From Hydrogenivirga caldilitoris (GTDB taxonomy: Bacteria > Aquificota > Aquificia > Aquificales > Aquificaceae), in NCBI RefSeq assembly GCF_003664005.1, contig NZ_RCCJ01000001.1:930001-994000 (forward strand): 64,000 nt of DNA, read 5' to 3'. The notes under the pieces are model-generated. The model was not told the DNA's origin. It worked only from the letters and a program-made list of their open reading frames with translations, and did not search any database. Position 1 is the first letter of the stretch, and each line of letters opens with the position of its first letter. This document shows, in pieces, positions 54,920 to 64,000 of this stretch. The position numbers and the translations under genes are program-made.

Positions 54920-56080
54920 ATGATATACACAGGCGTTGATGGAGCTAAAAGCGTAAGTGTTGACTTCTCCTTTCTTAAAAGGGATTGGAAAATCTCGGAC
55001 AGAAAGGGCAGAAGGATATACGTGGTTCCTTCCCATCTGAGTTTTGTGAAATTGGAAGACACAGAGGTTAGTAACCTGTACGACCTGAGAAGAGCCTTAG
55101 CCCTTGAGATAGAGGAAAGGTTTGGAGAGGTTCTTTGGGACGTTAAACTCAAAGGTAAGAGGTACTATCTGGGAGTTGTGAGAGACTTTCCCGTTCCGGA
55201 AGATGCTTTCTCCATAGAGCCGGAAATTTTCTCCCTGGCGAGGGTGCCCAGGGCTCTTTCCCTTGACGATTGTTACGTCCTTGACCTCGGAAGGAAAAAG
55301 ACAACCCTGGTAAGGGTGTCCGAGGGTCAACTTCAGTCCTACAGGGTTATCCTGAAAGGTGGCGATTACATAACCCAATACCTTGCCCAGAGGGAAGGTG
55401 TCTCCTTTGAAGAGGCTGAGAGGATAAAGCTTTCAGAAGGCTTGAAAAACTCCAACGTCAGGGACGCTTTGGAGAAGATAATAGCCTCTCTGGGCAGGGA
55501 TATAAAGGGAACTATCCTTATGAGCGGAGGGGGTAGCAGGATGCTCGGGTTGAGGGAGCTCTTTGATAAGACTATAAAGAACGAGTATGTTTCTCCGGAG
55601 CTTAACTCTGCCTTTGGAGCCTCCCTTAAGTTTGTTTACAGGGACTGTTCCCCAGACTTCATAGGGGAAGAACTCTCAGAAAAAGAGCTTAAAAGGGTTA
55701 TGCTCGCCTTTGGGTCTTCCCTTTTAATCTTCCTTATCTCTGTTTCATCTATGAACTTTTTGGGCGACCGCTTTGTAAGAGAAATTAGGGAAGCGGAGAG
55801 AAAAGCTTTCAAAGAGGGGTTTCCCGAGCTTCCAACGATAGCCGTTAGAGACCAGGTTAAGAGTATGGTCACCTCTGGAGGTTATGAGCTCACGAAAGAC
55901 CTGTTAAAACTGTCTGAAAAACTCAAAGAGGGTGTAGAGATTTACAAGTTGGAGTTTAAGGACGGAAAACTCAGTGTTGTGGGTAGCACGAGAGAGGAGA
56001 AGATTGCCACAGAACTCGGCGCTAAATCTTTAAAGAAGACTCCAGAAGGAGCTTACGAGTTTGAGGTGGAGATAGAATGA
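54920..56080 (+). CDS. GspL/PilM-PilN-like assembly protein
   Basis: An actin-like cytoplasmic domain (about 1-250; LDLGRKKTTLVRV, LMSGGGSRMLGL) is followed by one membrane helix (about 258-280) and a periplasmic ferredoxin-like part. This is the order in GspL (type II secretion) or a PilM-PilN fusion. It is followed by a GspM/PilO-like gene with a 4-base overlap. No other secretion or pilus genes are adjacent. Confidence 0.78.
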   Translation: MIYTGVDGAKSVSVDFSFLKRDWKISDRKGRRIYVVPSHLSFVKLEDTEVSNLYDLRRALALEIEERFGEVLWDVKLKGKRYYLGVVRDFPVPEDAFSIEPEIFSLARVPRALSLDDCYVLDLGRKKTTLVRVSEGQLQSYRVILKGGDYITQYLAQREGVSFEEAERIKLSEGLKNSNVRDALEKIIASLGRDIKGTILMSGGGSRMLGLRELFDKTIKNEYVSPELNSAFGASLKFVYRDCSPDFIGEELSEKELKRVMLAFGSSLLIFLISVSSMNFLGDRFVREIREAERKAFKEGFPELPTIAVRDQVKSMVTSGGYELTKDLLKLSEKLKEGVEIYKLEFKDGKLSVVGSTREEKIATELGAKSLKKTPEGAYEFEVEIE

Positions 56081-56475
56081 GCAGGTATTTAAGTCGCAGA
56101 GTGGTTTACCTCTTCTCCGTGGGTTTACTGGTCCTTATACTTGGGTACTCATTCACCAGTTTAAGTGAGCTAAGGGACAGGGTGACTCACGAGTACTTTA
56201 AGCACAAAGAGTTCCTCTTAGACCTGAAGTTGGCGAAGGAGGTGAAAAAATCAACCCCGACGGAGAGCTCTTTGAGGGAGCTACTGGGCAGTATGAGGGT
56301 CAATATAGAGTCTGTGTATGCCTCCGAAGGCGGTATTGAGGTTAGGTTTGAGACTGACTGGAGAAGACTTCCCCAACTTATAAAAGAGCTTGAAAGCAGG
56401 TACAGGATTGTGAATTTTTCCGCCGTTGATAATACTGGCAAGGGTTTCTTTAAGGCACGGGTGGTTGTGCGGTGA
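56077..56475 (+). CDS. GspM/PilO-like membrane protein
   Basis: One membrane helix (about residues 9-29), a coiled segment, and a small periplasmic domain (MRVNIESVYASEGGIEVRFE), as in GspM or PilO. At 132 residues it is short. Its GTGA-type overlap with the next gene and position after the GspL-like gene support the call. Confidence 0.72.
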   Translation: MSRYLSRRVVYLFSVGLLVLILGYSFTSLSELRDRVTHEYFKHKEFLLDLKLAKEVKKSTPTESSLRELLGSMRVNIESVYASEGGIEVRFETDWRRLPQLIKELESRYRIVNFSAVDNTGKGFFKARVVVR

Positions 56476-57119
56476 GCCTGTTTGAAGGTGTATCACTGAG
56501 ATACGACCAGTGGTACGAGAAACCTTTCGGCAGGTCTGCCTTTGAACTTGAGTTAAGCTGCCTTAAAAGGCTGGTGGGTAACTTCAGAAGGGGGCTTGAA
56601 GTTGGGGTTGGGACAGGTAGGTTTGCCTCTGCCCTGGGTGTGGAGTTTGGACTGGACCCATCCTTTGATATGCTGAAGCTTGCCAGGAAAAGGGGAATTA
56701 AATGTGTCCAAGGTGTTGGGGAAGAGCTACCTTTCCGGGACAGGAGCTTTGACCTTGTTCTTATCGTGGTTTCCATATGTTTCGTGGAGGAACCCTTGAG
56801 GGTCCTAAAGGAGAGCAAGCGTGTCTTGAATGAAGGCGGTAAGCTCATACTCGGTTTGATTCCAAAGGAGAGCCTGTGGGCTGAGTTCTACACAAAGAAG
56901 GGCATAGAAGGTCATCCCATTTACAGACACGCAAAGTTTTACTCTCTGAAAGACATTGAGGTCATGCTCTCGGAAAGCGGTTTCGCAATAGGCTCCGTTA
57001 CAAGCACGCTCCTGGAAGAACCTCAGGACGAGAGACCTATCTCTAACAAGGCTATCGTGAAAGGTTTTGCAAGGAATGCGGGTTTCAGCTGCATAAGCGC
57101 TACTTTAACACCTCTGTGA
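56472..57119 (+). CDS. SAM-dependent methyltransferase
   Basis: Class I Rossmann methyltransferase: GLEVGVGTGRFASALG (motif I), VQGVGEELPFRDRSFDLVLI (motifs II/III). The 215-residue protein begins with a GTG overlapping the GspM-like stop. Substrate unknown. Its 3' end overlaps the convergent hydrolase gene by 20 bases. Confidence 0.85.
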   Translation: MSLFEGVSLRYDQWYEKPFGRSAFELELSCLKRLVGNFRRGLEVGVGTGRFASALGVEFGLDPSFDMLKLARKRGIKCVQGVGEELPFRDRSFDLVLIVVSICFVEEPLRVLKESKRVLNEGGKLILGLIPKESLWAEFYTKKGIEGHPIYRHAKFYSLKDIEVMLSESGFAIGSVTSTLLEEPQDERPISNKAIVKGFARNAGFSCISATLTPL

Positions 57120-57966
57120 AAAACTCAACCGCGATAGCACTCAGGTCTTCAGCGGCAAGGTCTCTGAAGAAGTGGTCTGCGTAGTCTATAACCTCAAGCC
57201 TTACGTTCTTCTTGTTTTCTATGTAGGGGTTCAAAAAGTCGGGCAGGTCTTTAACCCTGTCATCCATTCCTCCAGCCACAACCAGTACGGGGATACCAAG
57301 CCTCTGGAGGGAAACTCCTATGTTCCTGTCAAGCCCGTAATAGGTGTACAAGGTTCTTGCACTAACCTTCACCTTCTGACAATAGAAGAAGCTCGTTTCC
57401 AGAAAGGTCTTCCCCTTACCCGTTTTCACCAGCTTCTCAGCCTCCTTCAGCAGGGGGTGTTCCCTTGGAATGCCCTTAGCTGGGGCTACCGCAAGCAGAG
57501 CAACTATGCTTTTATCCCCCTTCATCTCCTCGGCGGTATGTATAACCTGCTGCCCACCTATGGAGTGCCCGGCAAGAACTATCTTTTTAACCCCCTGAGC
57601 TTTGAGCCACTTTATCCACTCCTTTATTTCCCTTATGTTCAGCTCGTAAGGATTATCAATTGGGTAGGAGCAGTCATAGGGCTCCTTCCTGTCACTCCTT
57701 CCAAGGGTAAGGGTGGGAGATAGGACCGGGAAACCTGCAGACACCCAAAGCTCTCTCTGCTGGGCTATGGGTTCTCTCATACTATAAGTCTGGAAAAGTC
57801 CATGGAGCCACAAAACCGCTCCCTTCTCCTTCGGGTCAACCCCCTCTGGAACAACCCATTCGGCGTTAGCCTTTAACTTCCTACCTTCAAAGTCTATGTC
57901 TATGGAGACAGGCTTCCCAAAGGAAAAGACGTACAGAAAAACTATTAAAAAGAGCAACCCCCTCAT
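57100..57966 (-). CDS. Exported alpha/beta hydrolase
   Basis: The catalytic triad is visible: Ser in AGHSIGGQQV, Asp in GGMDDRVKD, His in YADHFFRDL. A signal peptide (MRGLLFLIVFLYVFSFG) begins at 57966, which has AGGAGG seven bases upstream; a longer frame has no such site. It is 288 residues. Substrate unknown. It is divergent from another hydrolase 29 bases away. Confidence 0.87.
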   Translation of the reverse strand: MRGLLFLIVFLYVFSFGKPVSIDIDFEGRKLKANAEWVVPEGVDPKEKGAVLWLHGLFQTYSMREPIAQQRELWVSAGFPVLSPTLTLGRSDRKEPYDCSYPIDNPYELNIREIKEWIKWLKAQGVKKIVLAGHSIGGQQVIHTAEEMKGDKSIVALLAVAPAKGIPREHPLLKEAEKLVKTGKGKTFLETSFFYCQKVKVSARTLYTYYGLDRNIGVSLQRLGIPVLVVAGGMDDRVKDLPDFLNPYIENKKNVRLEVIDYADHFFRDLAAEDLSAIAVEFFTEVLK

Positions 57967-57995
57967 ACTTACTACCTCCTGGATATAATTAAACC

Positions 57996-58691
57996 ATGTT
58001 CTTTTACGATGAGAACAATCCAGAGAAGCTCTGGATACACCTTCACGGCTTTGCAACTAACGTTCTTGGTTCAAAGATAGAGTTTGCGCGGAACTACTTT
58101 AGGAGAACAAAGGCGTACTCATTCTTTGCCATGGATATGGATTACGAGAAACACACAACAACGGAGGTTCTTATCGTTCTTGAGGCTATCGTTCTTGGTT
58201 TTTCGGAAAGATACAAGCACATAACACTGTGCGGAAGTTCCCACGGAGCGTATATCGCAACCAACTACATAAGGTTCAGGAAACTCGGTAACATCAAAGG
58301 TCTCCTGCTGCTTGCACCGTCCTTTGAGACCTTAAGTCTGATAGTAAAGGAGCTCGGTGAGGAGAAGGTTAAGAGGTGGCTTGAGGGTAAAGAGACTCTG
58401 AGGTTTAAAGAGCAGGACCTAGAGATAGAGGTCAGACAAGACTTCGCAACAGACATAATAAGAAACGGGTATGAGATTCTCCAGGGGAACGAGGTCAGGT
58501 TCCCTGAAGAGCCTCCCGTTGACATAGTGATAGTTCATGGAGAAGAAGATGAGGTAGTTCCCATAGAGAGAACGAGGCTCTTCGTTGAGCATGTGAGGGT
58601 GAATAGGTTTCTGGAAGTTGAAGACGACCACCAGCTCAGTAAAAGTTTCGGAAAAGTTCTTACAGAACTTGTTGAGAGAGGCGAGCTTTGA
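57996..58691 (+). CDS. Alpha/beta hydrolase (YqiA-like)
   Basis: Cytoplasmic hydrolase/esterase: HLHGFATNVLGSK, the nucleophile Ser in LCGSSHGAYIA, Asp in HGEEDEVVP, His in DDHQLSK. Length (231). A TATAAT hexamer lies 6 bases before the ATG, without a Shine-Dalgarno. Substrate unknown. Confidence 0.84.
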   Translation: MFFYDENNPEKLWIHLHGFATNVLGSKIEFARNYFRRTKAYSFFAMDMDYEKHTTTEVLIVLEAIVLGFSERYKHITLCGSSHGAYIATNYIRFRKLGNIKGLLLLAPSFETLSLIVKELGEEKVKRWLEGKETLRFKEQDLEIEVRQDFATDIIRNGYEILQGNEVRFPEEPPVDIVIVHGEEDEVVPIERTRLFVEHVRVNRFLEVEDDHQLSKSFGKVLTELVERGEL

Positions 58692-58727
58692 TTTGAAGAG
58701 AACTCCAGTAGGACTTAAATTTCCCCT

Positions 58728-59627
58728 ATGAAGTGTAGAATCTGTGGAAAGAAACCAGTTATATACATGCCCCATCACAGGCTCGCCCTCTGTAAGGAGG
58801 ACTTCATAAGCTGGTTTGAAAGGTACACGGATAGGACTATAAAAGAGTTTTCCATGTTTTCGCCTGAAGACAGAATACTCGTTGCGGTCTCCGGAGGTAA
58901 AGACAGCCTTGCTCTCTGGCATGTCCTTAGAAAACTTGGATACGAGGCAGACGGCTTTTACCTTCATCTGGGTATAGGTGGATACTCTGAGCGTTCAAGG
59001 AATAAGGTTGAAAGTTTCGCCAAAAACCTTGGAGCAAAGGTTATAGTTGTTGACCTGAGGGAAGAGATCGCAGACATACCTCAACTGGAAAGGCTCACCT
59101 CAAGGGAAGCCTGTTCGGTATGCGGTCTTGTTAAGAGATACAACTTCAACAGGGTTGCTAAGGAGCATGGATATAACGTGGTTGTGACAGGGCACAACCT
59201 TGATGATGAGGCGAGCTCACTGCTGGCAAACGTTATAAATTGGAACATCAAATACCTGGGCAGGAAGTTTCCAGTCCTTGAGGAAGAGGAAGGATTCGTT
59301 AAAAAGGCAAAGCCGTTCTGTAAGTTCTCCGAGAAGGAAACAGCCCTTTATGCCCTTTTGAACGGTATAGACTTCATAGAGGAAGAATGCCCCTTTTCCG
59401 AAGATGCAAGCTCCATCTTCTACAAGGAAATCCTAAACAGTATAGAGGAGAAGTTTCCAGGAACAAAGATGAGGTTTTACTTGGAATACCTCAGGAAGAT
59501 GTATCCCAGGTTCAGGGAAGAGGAAGAGAGAACGCTTCAACCCTGCAAGGTATGCGGTGAACCCAGTCCTTCGGAGATATGTCCAGTATGCAGACTCAAG
59601 GAAAGGATTGCAGCGAAGAGAACCTGA
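58728..59627 (+). CDS. ttuA: tRNA 2-thiouridine synthetase TtuA
   Basis: Makes the 2-thio-T at position 54 of tRNA in thermophiles. The N-terminal zinc ribbon (CRICGKK ... HRLALC), PP-loop AVSGGKDSLAL, the Fe-S cysteines in SREACSVCGLV and CPF, and the C-terminal zinc ribbon (CKVCGEP...CPVCRLK) are visible. Length (299) fits. TTGAAG, a 17-base gap, TAAATT and only 6 bases to the ATG suggest a leaderless transcript. Confidence 0.9.
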   Translation: MKCRICGKKPVIYMPHHRLALCKEDFISWFERYTDRTIKEFSMFSPEDRILVAVSGGKDSLALWHVLRKLGYEADGFYLHLGIGGYSERSRNKVESFAKNLGAKVIVVDLREEIADIPQLERLTSREACSVCGLVKRYNFNRVAKEHGYNVVVTGHNLDDEASSLLANVINWNIKYLGRKFPVLEEEEGFVKKAKPFCKFSEKETALYALLNGIDFIEEECPFSEDASSIFYKEILNSIEEKFPGTKMRFYLEYLRKMYPRFREEEERTLQPCKVCGEPSPSEICPVCRLKERIAAKRT

Positions 59628-59634
59628 ACCTATC

Positions 59635-60396
59635 ATGTTCCTTCAGATGCTCAGAGTAGGAAAGGTAGCTTACCTTAACACACTTCCGATGTTTTACTCC
59701 TTTGGTGGCTTTAAACTCGTTGAGGGGCACCCAACAGAACTTGTTAAGAAGCTCAGGGCTGGGGAGATTGATGCGGGTATAGTATCCTCTGCCGAATACT
59801 TTTTCAATCCACAGGACTACTATATACTCCCTGATATATCCATATCCTCCAAGGGGAAGGTATGTTCCGTTCTTCTCCTTTCTAACAAACCTCTTGAAGA
59901 GGTAGAAAAGGTACGCATAACACCGAACTCTCTGACTTCTCGCTACCTTCTGACCTTTGTCCTAAAAGAGGTACATGGTATAGCACCAAAGGAAGTTACA
60001 GAGGGTGAGGACGCCCTTCTGCTTATAGGGGATGAAGCTTTAAATCTTAGGGAGCTGTACAGGTTCACCTATGACCTGGGCGAGGAATGGTTTAATGCTA
60101 CGGGGCTACCCTTCGTGTTCGCTCTATTTCTGATAAGGAAAGACGTGCCAGAGGAGGGAATCCGGGCTCTACACAGGGAACTTAAAACCTCTATACAGAC
60201 TTTCTTCGCCGACCTTAAAAAGGACAGGGTTCAACTTCCAGGGAACAAAGATTTCCTTAAGCATTACTTCTCTAACTGTATAGATTACGAGTTGGGGGCT
60301 GAACACCTGAAGTCCCTGAGAAGGTTCTTCACCTTCTTAGAGAGGGAAACGGGAAAATCCGCTCCTGAGTTTATCTCTCTCTTTCCCCTCTTATAA
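59635..60396 (+). CDS. mqnA: Chorismate dehydratase MqnA (futalosine pathway)
   Basis: First step of the futalosine route to menaquinone. Solute-binding-like fold: [43 protein letters not shown]. The start at 59635 is preferred to frames beginning within ttuA; ATG 59647 is also possible. The 3' end overlaps the inositol-phosphate synthase gene by 26 bases. Confidence 0.9.
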   Translation: MFLQMLRVGKVAYLNTLPMFYSFGGFKLVEGHPTELVKKLRAGEIDAGIVSSAEYFFNPQDYYILPDISISSKGKVCSVLLLSNKPLEEVEKVRITPNSLTSRYLLTFVLKEVHGIAPKEVTEGEDALLLIGDEALNLRELYRFTYDLGEEWFNATGLPFVFALFLIRKDVPEEGIRALHRELKTSIQTFFADLKKDRVQLPGNKDFLKHYFSNCIDYELGAEHLKSLRRFFTFLERETGKSAPEFISLFPLL

Positions 60397-61477
60397 ACTC
60401 CTCTACATACTTCTTAGCCTGCCAGTCCGGATACTGAATGGGTGGGTGCTTCATAGTGTAAGCGCTTATAGAGTAAAGGGGTCCACCGATTCCCCTGTCC
60501 CTGGCAAGCTTTGCACATCTAACCGCATCCATCATTGACCCGGCACTGTTAGGTGAGTCTTCAACATCAAGCTTAAGCTCCACATACATAGGAACATCAC
60601 CAAACAGCTTCCCCTCAAGCCTTATGTAGGCTATCTTCCTATCCTTGAGCCAGGGCACCCAATCGGAAGGTCCTATATGGACGTTCTCCCAGCTTATTCC
60701 TCCGGGTATAATTGAGGTTACCGCCTCCGTCTTTGAGACCTTCTTGGTTTTTAACCTCTCCCTTGCAAGCATGTTCAGAAAGTCCGTATTTCCACCGAAG
60801 TTGAGCTGATAGGTTCTCTCCAACTTTACACCCCTATCAAGGAAAAGTTGGGAGAGTGTTCTGTGAACTATGGTAGCCCCCACCTGGGACTTTATATCAT
60901 CTCCTACCACAGGGATTCCCCTCTCCTCAAACTTCTTTGCCCATTCAGGGTCTGAGACTATAAAGGTGGGCATAGCGTTTATAAAAGAAACTCCAGCCTC
61001 TAAACAGGCTTGGGCATAAAACCTTGCAGCTTCCTCCGAGCCTACAGGGACGTAGTTTATCAATACATCAGCTTGAGACTCCTTTAGAACACTCACAACG
61101 TCCTCAAGTTCATCTTCTTTTTCGTTGGCTAAAACGAAAGTTCTGTCCTCGGGATAGTCCTTCATGTGAGGAGCATAACCGTCAAGAACCTTCCCCATCC
61201 TGACCTTAACTCCCAAATTTGGAACTTCAGGCTCAAATACAGCGGTGCAGTTAGGAGGCGCGAATATGGCTTCAGAGACGTCTTTACCGACCTTCCTGGC
61301 GTCTATGTCCCAGGCTGCCACTATCTCAAGGTTCCATGGCTTATACCCGCCTATGTCCTCAGTCATTATGCCTTCAAGATTTGTATTCTGTCTCTTCTTG
61401 TAGTAATAGATACCCTGTATTAACGAGCTTGCGCAGTTGCCAACCCCCGCAATGGCAACCCTGACCTTTCCTGCCAT
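60371..61477 (-). CDS. ino1: Inositol-3-phosphate synthase
   Basis: Converts glucose-6-phosphate to inositol-1-phosphate. The NAD motif [19 protein letters not shown]-like [15 protein letters not shown] and [11 protein letters not shown] are diagnostic. Length (368) is standard for the bacterial/archaeal form. In hyperthermophiles the product can feed di-myo-inositol phosphate or inositol lipids. Confidence 0.94.
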   Translation of the reverse strand: MAGKVRVAIAGVGNCASSLIQGIYYYKKRQNTNLEGIMTEDIGGYKPWNLEIVAAWDIDARKVGKDVSEAIFAPPNCTAVFEPEVPNLGVKVRMGKVLDGYAPHMKDYPEDRTFVLANEKEDELEDVVSVLKESQADVLINYVPVGSEEAARFYAQACLEAGVSFINAMPTFIVSDPEWAKKFEERGIPVVGDDIKSQVGATIVHRTLSQLFLDRGVKLERTYQLNFGGNTDFLNMLARERLKTKKVSKTEAVTSIIPGGISWENVHIGPSDWVPWLKDRKIAYIRLEGKLFGDVPMYVELKLDVEDSPNSAGSMMDAVRCAKLARDRGIGGPLYSISAYTMKHPPIQYPDWQAKKYVEEFIRGERER

Positions 61478-61611
61478 ACTCTCTACCTCCTAAGTCTATC
61501 CTTCAGCTGCTCTCCTGTTCTGGTTTTTAATGCAAAGTTATATATTAGCACTACCCCTTGCGTCCTGACCCTGTTATCATAACATTTAATGACTCAATCA
61601 GGAGGTATAAG

Positions 61612-62052
61612 ATGCTTCCCAGAGAACTCATAGATCTGATGAGAGACCTTGGGGTGTTCCCCGTGGTGGTGGGCACGGTGGATTCGGAAGGAAACCAGCA
61701 TATGACTTTCATAACCTGGATATACCCTGCAGACGAGAGAACACTTAGGTTTGCCGTGAGCTCCAAAGCCAAGACCTCGGAAAATATAAGAGCCACAGGA
61801 AAGGTGGCTGTCCAGATATTTGCGCCCGACAAATCTCTTACCTGCTACGGCACGGCTAAGGAAGTTGTCAGCAAAATTGAGGGGGTTCCCTTTGAGGTTT
61901 CCGTATTTGAGCTTACAATAGACAACGTTGAGAACTCCCTATTCCCTGGTTCAACCATAACAGGTGTAATTCCCTTTGCCCACACAGGAAAGGTTTTGAA
62001 GATGGTAGAGTTAGACGAGAAGGTCATGTCGGCTGTAAGAAATAAGACTTGA
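61612..62052 (+). CDS. PNPOx-fold flavin-binding protein
   Basis: Split-barrel FMN-binding family: GVFPVVVGTVDSEGNQHM, TFITWIYPADERTLRFAVS. The 146 residues begin at the ATG with AGGAGG 7 bases upstream. Function unresolved. Its stop overlaps the next start (TGATG). Confidence 0.83.
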   Translation: MLPRELIDLMRDLGVFPVVVGTVDSEGNQHMTFITWIYPADERTLRFAVSSKAKTSENIRATGKVAVQIFAPDKSLTCYGTAKEVVSKIEGVPFEVSVFELTIDNVENSLFPGSTITGVIPFAHTGKVLKMVELDEKVMSAVRNKT

Positions 62053-64000
62053 TGTTGTTCAGGATTTTGCTCCCAAATGGGAGGGTTTCCCTTTACTCGG
62101 GCAGATGGGATAAGGAGGATAGCCCTTTAGGGTGGAGGGCTCTCGTTCCGAGTGGCTCAGGAGGAACTACAGGTATAGTTGTAGGTGTGTCTGAGGGGGA
62201 GACTGAAAGAGAAGTTATTGAGTTTCCTGATGAGGCTCCTCTACTTAACCAGTGGGGGCTCTCCCTTGTGGAAGAGCTTTCCCTTGATTATCTGATGCAC
62301 AAAGGGGTTCTCCTCTTTAAACTTCTCCCGTCAGCCTTTCTCTGGAAGGAAGAGGAGCTTTTAACCATTGCGGATATCAAGCCCGTGGGTCTTGACAGAA
62401 AGAGCCTTGAAATAATTGAGTACGTTAGGAAGAGGAGAGGTGTAAAGCCAGAGAACTTAAAAAAGAAGTACAATCCCGATCTGATAAAGCTGCTTTTAAA
62501 GAAGGGCTTCTTAGCTATCAAGAGAAGCTGGAGAGCTCCAGACGTAGAGGAGAAATTTTACAGGCTGAACCTACCCTTAAAAGAAGCTCTAAAGAAAGTT
62601 CGTTCAAAGGAAAAGAAGAGACTCCTTGTATTTCTTGCAGGTAAGGAACTGGTGAGTGAAGAGGAGCTCATTGAGTGGGGGTTCAAAAGGAGACTTCTGA
62701 ATGAACTCCTCAGGGAAGGTTTAATCTCCCTGGAGAGGGAGCACCTATCAAGGCAAAGGGATAAAGGCAAACCCTCGGTGGAGCTTGTAAAAAGGGTCTT
62801 TGGAGGAAGGGTGCTCATTTGGAGTACCTTTGAGAAGGCTCTTCAGGAGATCGCATTTATTGCAGAACAGAACCTCAACCGTGGACACTCTACCCTTATA
62901 CTGTTCCCCGATTATGGCGAGCTTGAGCGTTCAATAAGTGTTTTGAATTACAGCTTTGGAGATAAACTCATTGAAATTCATTCCAGGCTCCAGGCAAGGA
63001 GGGTTTACGAAAACTGGTTCAGAGCTTACAGAGAACCTGTGGTAGTCGCAGGAACTTACATCTCCATGCTCTGTCCTGCTCACTCCCTTTCCACAGTCGT
63101 GCTTTTTGATGAAAGCTCTGCTGGTGTGAAACTAAGGCATGTGGGCAACCTTGATATCAGGAGGGCGAGTCTTATACTCACAAAAAAGTTAGGAGCAAGC
63201 CTGGTTTTTACAACACCCGCACCTTCTCTAAGCTCTTACTACATGGTGAAGAAGGGAAGGATGAACCTTGAAGGAGAACCCCCTTCTCCGGAGACCACGG
63301 TAATAAAAAGGGACCCAACGGAGGTGCTTACAGAGGAGCTATACAAACAGCTGAAAATATACAAAGATAAGGACATTCTTTTTCTCGTTCCAAAACACGG
63401 CTACAGCTATGTTTACTGCCCAAGATGCGAAACGCTTTCAGAATGCCCGGAATGTGGTACTTTCCTTACCTACTCTTTGAAAAGAGAGGAGCTGTACTGC
63501 ACCAGGTGTCGCTACCAGCGTGAGGAGCTTACATGCCCGGAGTGTGAAGGTGAGCTTGAGGAAGTCGGCTTCGGGCTTGAGAAAGCGGTGGAAGTGATAG
63601 AGGATAATCTCGGCTTAGAGGATAACTTCCACTTCTCTACTCATCCCCACTGGGAGAGTAAACATGAGCTCGTTGTGATTCTGTCTGCGGATAGCCTTCT
63701 CTCGGTTCCCTCCTACAGAGCAAAGGAAGAGCTTCTTTTGTACCTTCTGAAAGCAAAAAATGTGGCTGGAGAAAAGCTATTCGTTCAGACCCTCTTTCCA
63801 GATGAAGAGGTCTTTAAAGCCCTCAATGAGGGTGCAACCGAGACCATTTACTCTAAGGAGCTTGAAGAGAGGGAGAGAGATATGTTGCCTCCCTTCTGGA
63901 GGCTACTTCTTATAAAAACCACCAACAGAGAGTTGGAGAATTACGTATTCAAGGTGGTTTCTCCCAACGTAAAGAGTACTTACAATGTGAGGGAAAACTC
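62052..64000 (+). CDS. PriA-like primosomal protein lacking ATPase motifs (C terminus outside window)
   Basis: The 649 residues visible keep PriA's order: an N-terminal DNA-binding part, winged-helix region, then a helicase-like part with an eight-cysteine zinc domain (YCPRCETLSECPECG ... CTRCRY ... CPECEG). The Walker A position is degenerate (no GxGKT before EIAFIAEQ), DEAH is LFDESSAG, and the arginine-finger region VAGRAGR is replaced by KNVAGEK. It is therefore expected to be inactive as a helicase but may still load the replisome. No stop occurs before position 64000. Confidence 0.85.
   Translation, partial: MLFRILLPNGRVSLYSGRWDKEDSPLGWRALVPSGSGGTTGIVVGVSEGETEREVIEFPDEAPLLNQWGLSLVEELSLDYLMHKGVLLFKLLPSAFLWKEEELLTIADIKPVGLDRKSLEIIEYVRKRRGVKPENLKKKYNPDLIKLLLKKGFLAIKRSWRAPDVEEKFYRLNLPLKEALKKVRSKEKKRLLVFLAGKELVSEEELIEWGFKRRLLNELLREGLISLEREHLSRQRDKGKPSVELVKRVFGGRVLIWSTFEKALQEIAFIAEQNLNRGHSTLILFPDYGELERSISVLNYSFGDKLIEIHSRLQARRVYENWFRAYREPVVVAGTYISMLCPAHSLSTVVLFDESSAGVKLRHVGNLDIRRASLILTKKLGASLVFTTPAPSLSSYYMVKKGRMNLEGEPPSPETTVIKRDPTEVLTEELYKQLKIYKDKDILFLVPKHGYSYVYCPRCETLSECPECGTFLTYSLKREELYCTRCRYQREELTCPECEGELEEVGFGLEKAVEVIEDNLGLEDNFHFSTHPHWESKHELVVILSADSLLSVPSYRAKEELLLYLLKAKNVAGEKLFVQTLFPDEEVFKALNEGATETIYSKELEERERDMLPPFWRLLLIKTTNRELENYVFKVVSPNVKSTYNVREN

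Overview
The window looks like chromosomal DNA of a thermophilic, hydrogen-oxidising member of the Aquificales (Aquificaceae). This is inferred from gene content: a membrane-bound NiFe uptake hydrogenase with its maturation genes, the futalosine menaquinone gene mqnA, an Aquifex-type Ap4A Nudix hydrolase, a short sigma-54 factor, the thermophile tRNA thiolase TtuA, and extreme compaction with many 1-4 bp gene overlaps. No rRNA, complete tRNA, IS element or CRISPR array was seen.

Layout. 1-3530: a frameshifted GH15 glucoamylase-like gene running off the left edge, then a mercury-resistance operon (csoR-like, merT, merP, merA) with a clear promoter and an overlapping CsoR-type palindrome. 3570-9337: lepA, an M23 peptidase plus bactofilin pair, ketopantoate reductase, a polysaccharide deacetylase and a Bax-like glucosaminidase. 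9360-14174: dcd, a degenerate LytM lipoprotein, a six-cysteine secreted peptide, a subtilase, recN and a Nudix hydrolase. 14163-23029 (minus strand): tsaD, ctpA, a Crp/Fnr regulator, an M29 aminopeptidase, an MCE-domain protein and a 929-residue SBBP beta-propeller surface protein. The last gene has a near-perfect sigma-54 promoter and three matching palindromes upstream. 23251-27789: DUF488, sirtuin, SlyD, a Zn/Mn-type ABC transporter and a DJ-1/PfpI protein.

27808-32617 is the most unusual block: a membrane-anchored coiled-coil protein with a RelE-like tail, a bacterial eRF1-like protein, a NYN RNase, an XTP pyrophosphatase, and a protein that looks like F1-ATPase gamma fused to the delta C-terminal domain. 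32667-44948: an MFS transporter, a small GAFWLP-repeat secreted protein with a Fur-type box, the hydrogenase operon (hupS-L-C-E-D-G-H plus a 2Fe-2S ferredoxin), a diguanylate cyclase, a TetR regulator and hypB-hypF-hypA. Two similar palindromes sit at the starts of the hydrogenase and hyp transcripts and probably bind the TetR protein. 44986-51905: methyltransferase, pheS, rplT, proA, rpoN, an Xaa-Pro peptidase, a molybdopterin protein and tmk. 51904-52031: a candidate C-rich small RNA with its own promoter. 52113-64000: PEBP, a copper/cytochrome-oxidase assembly trio (thioredoxin-like, PCuAC, SCO), an ODP-type metallo-beta-lactamase protein with a Crp-type palindrome upstream, a GspL/GspM-like pair, two back-to-back alpha/beta hydrolases, ttuA, mqnA, inositol-phosphate synthase, a PNPOx-fold protein and the start of a PriA-like protein that has lost its ATPase motifs.

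Functions fit together around respiration and energy conservation (hydrogenase, menaquinone, oxidase assembly), metal and oxidative stress (mer, Fur box, ODP, sirtuin/DJ-1) and envelope construction. Every functional call is from reading the sequence; no database search was possible.
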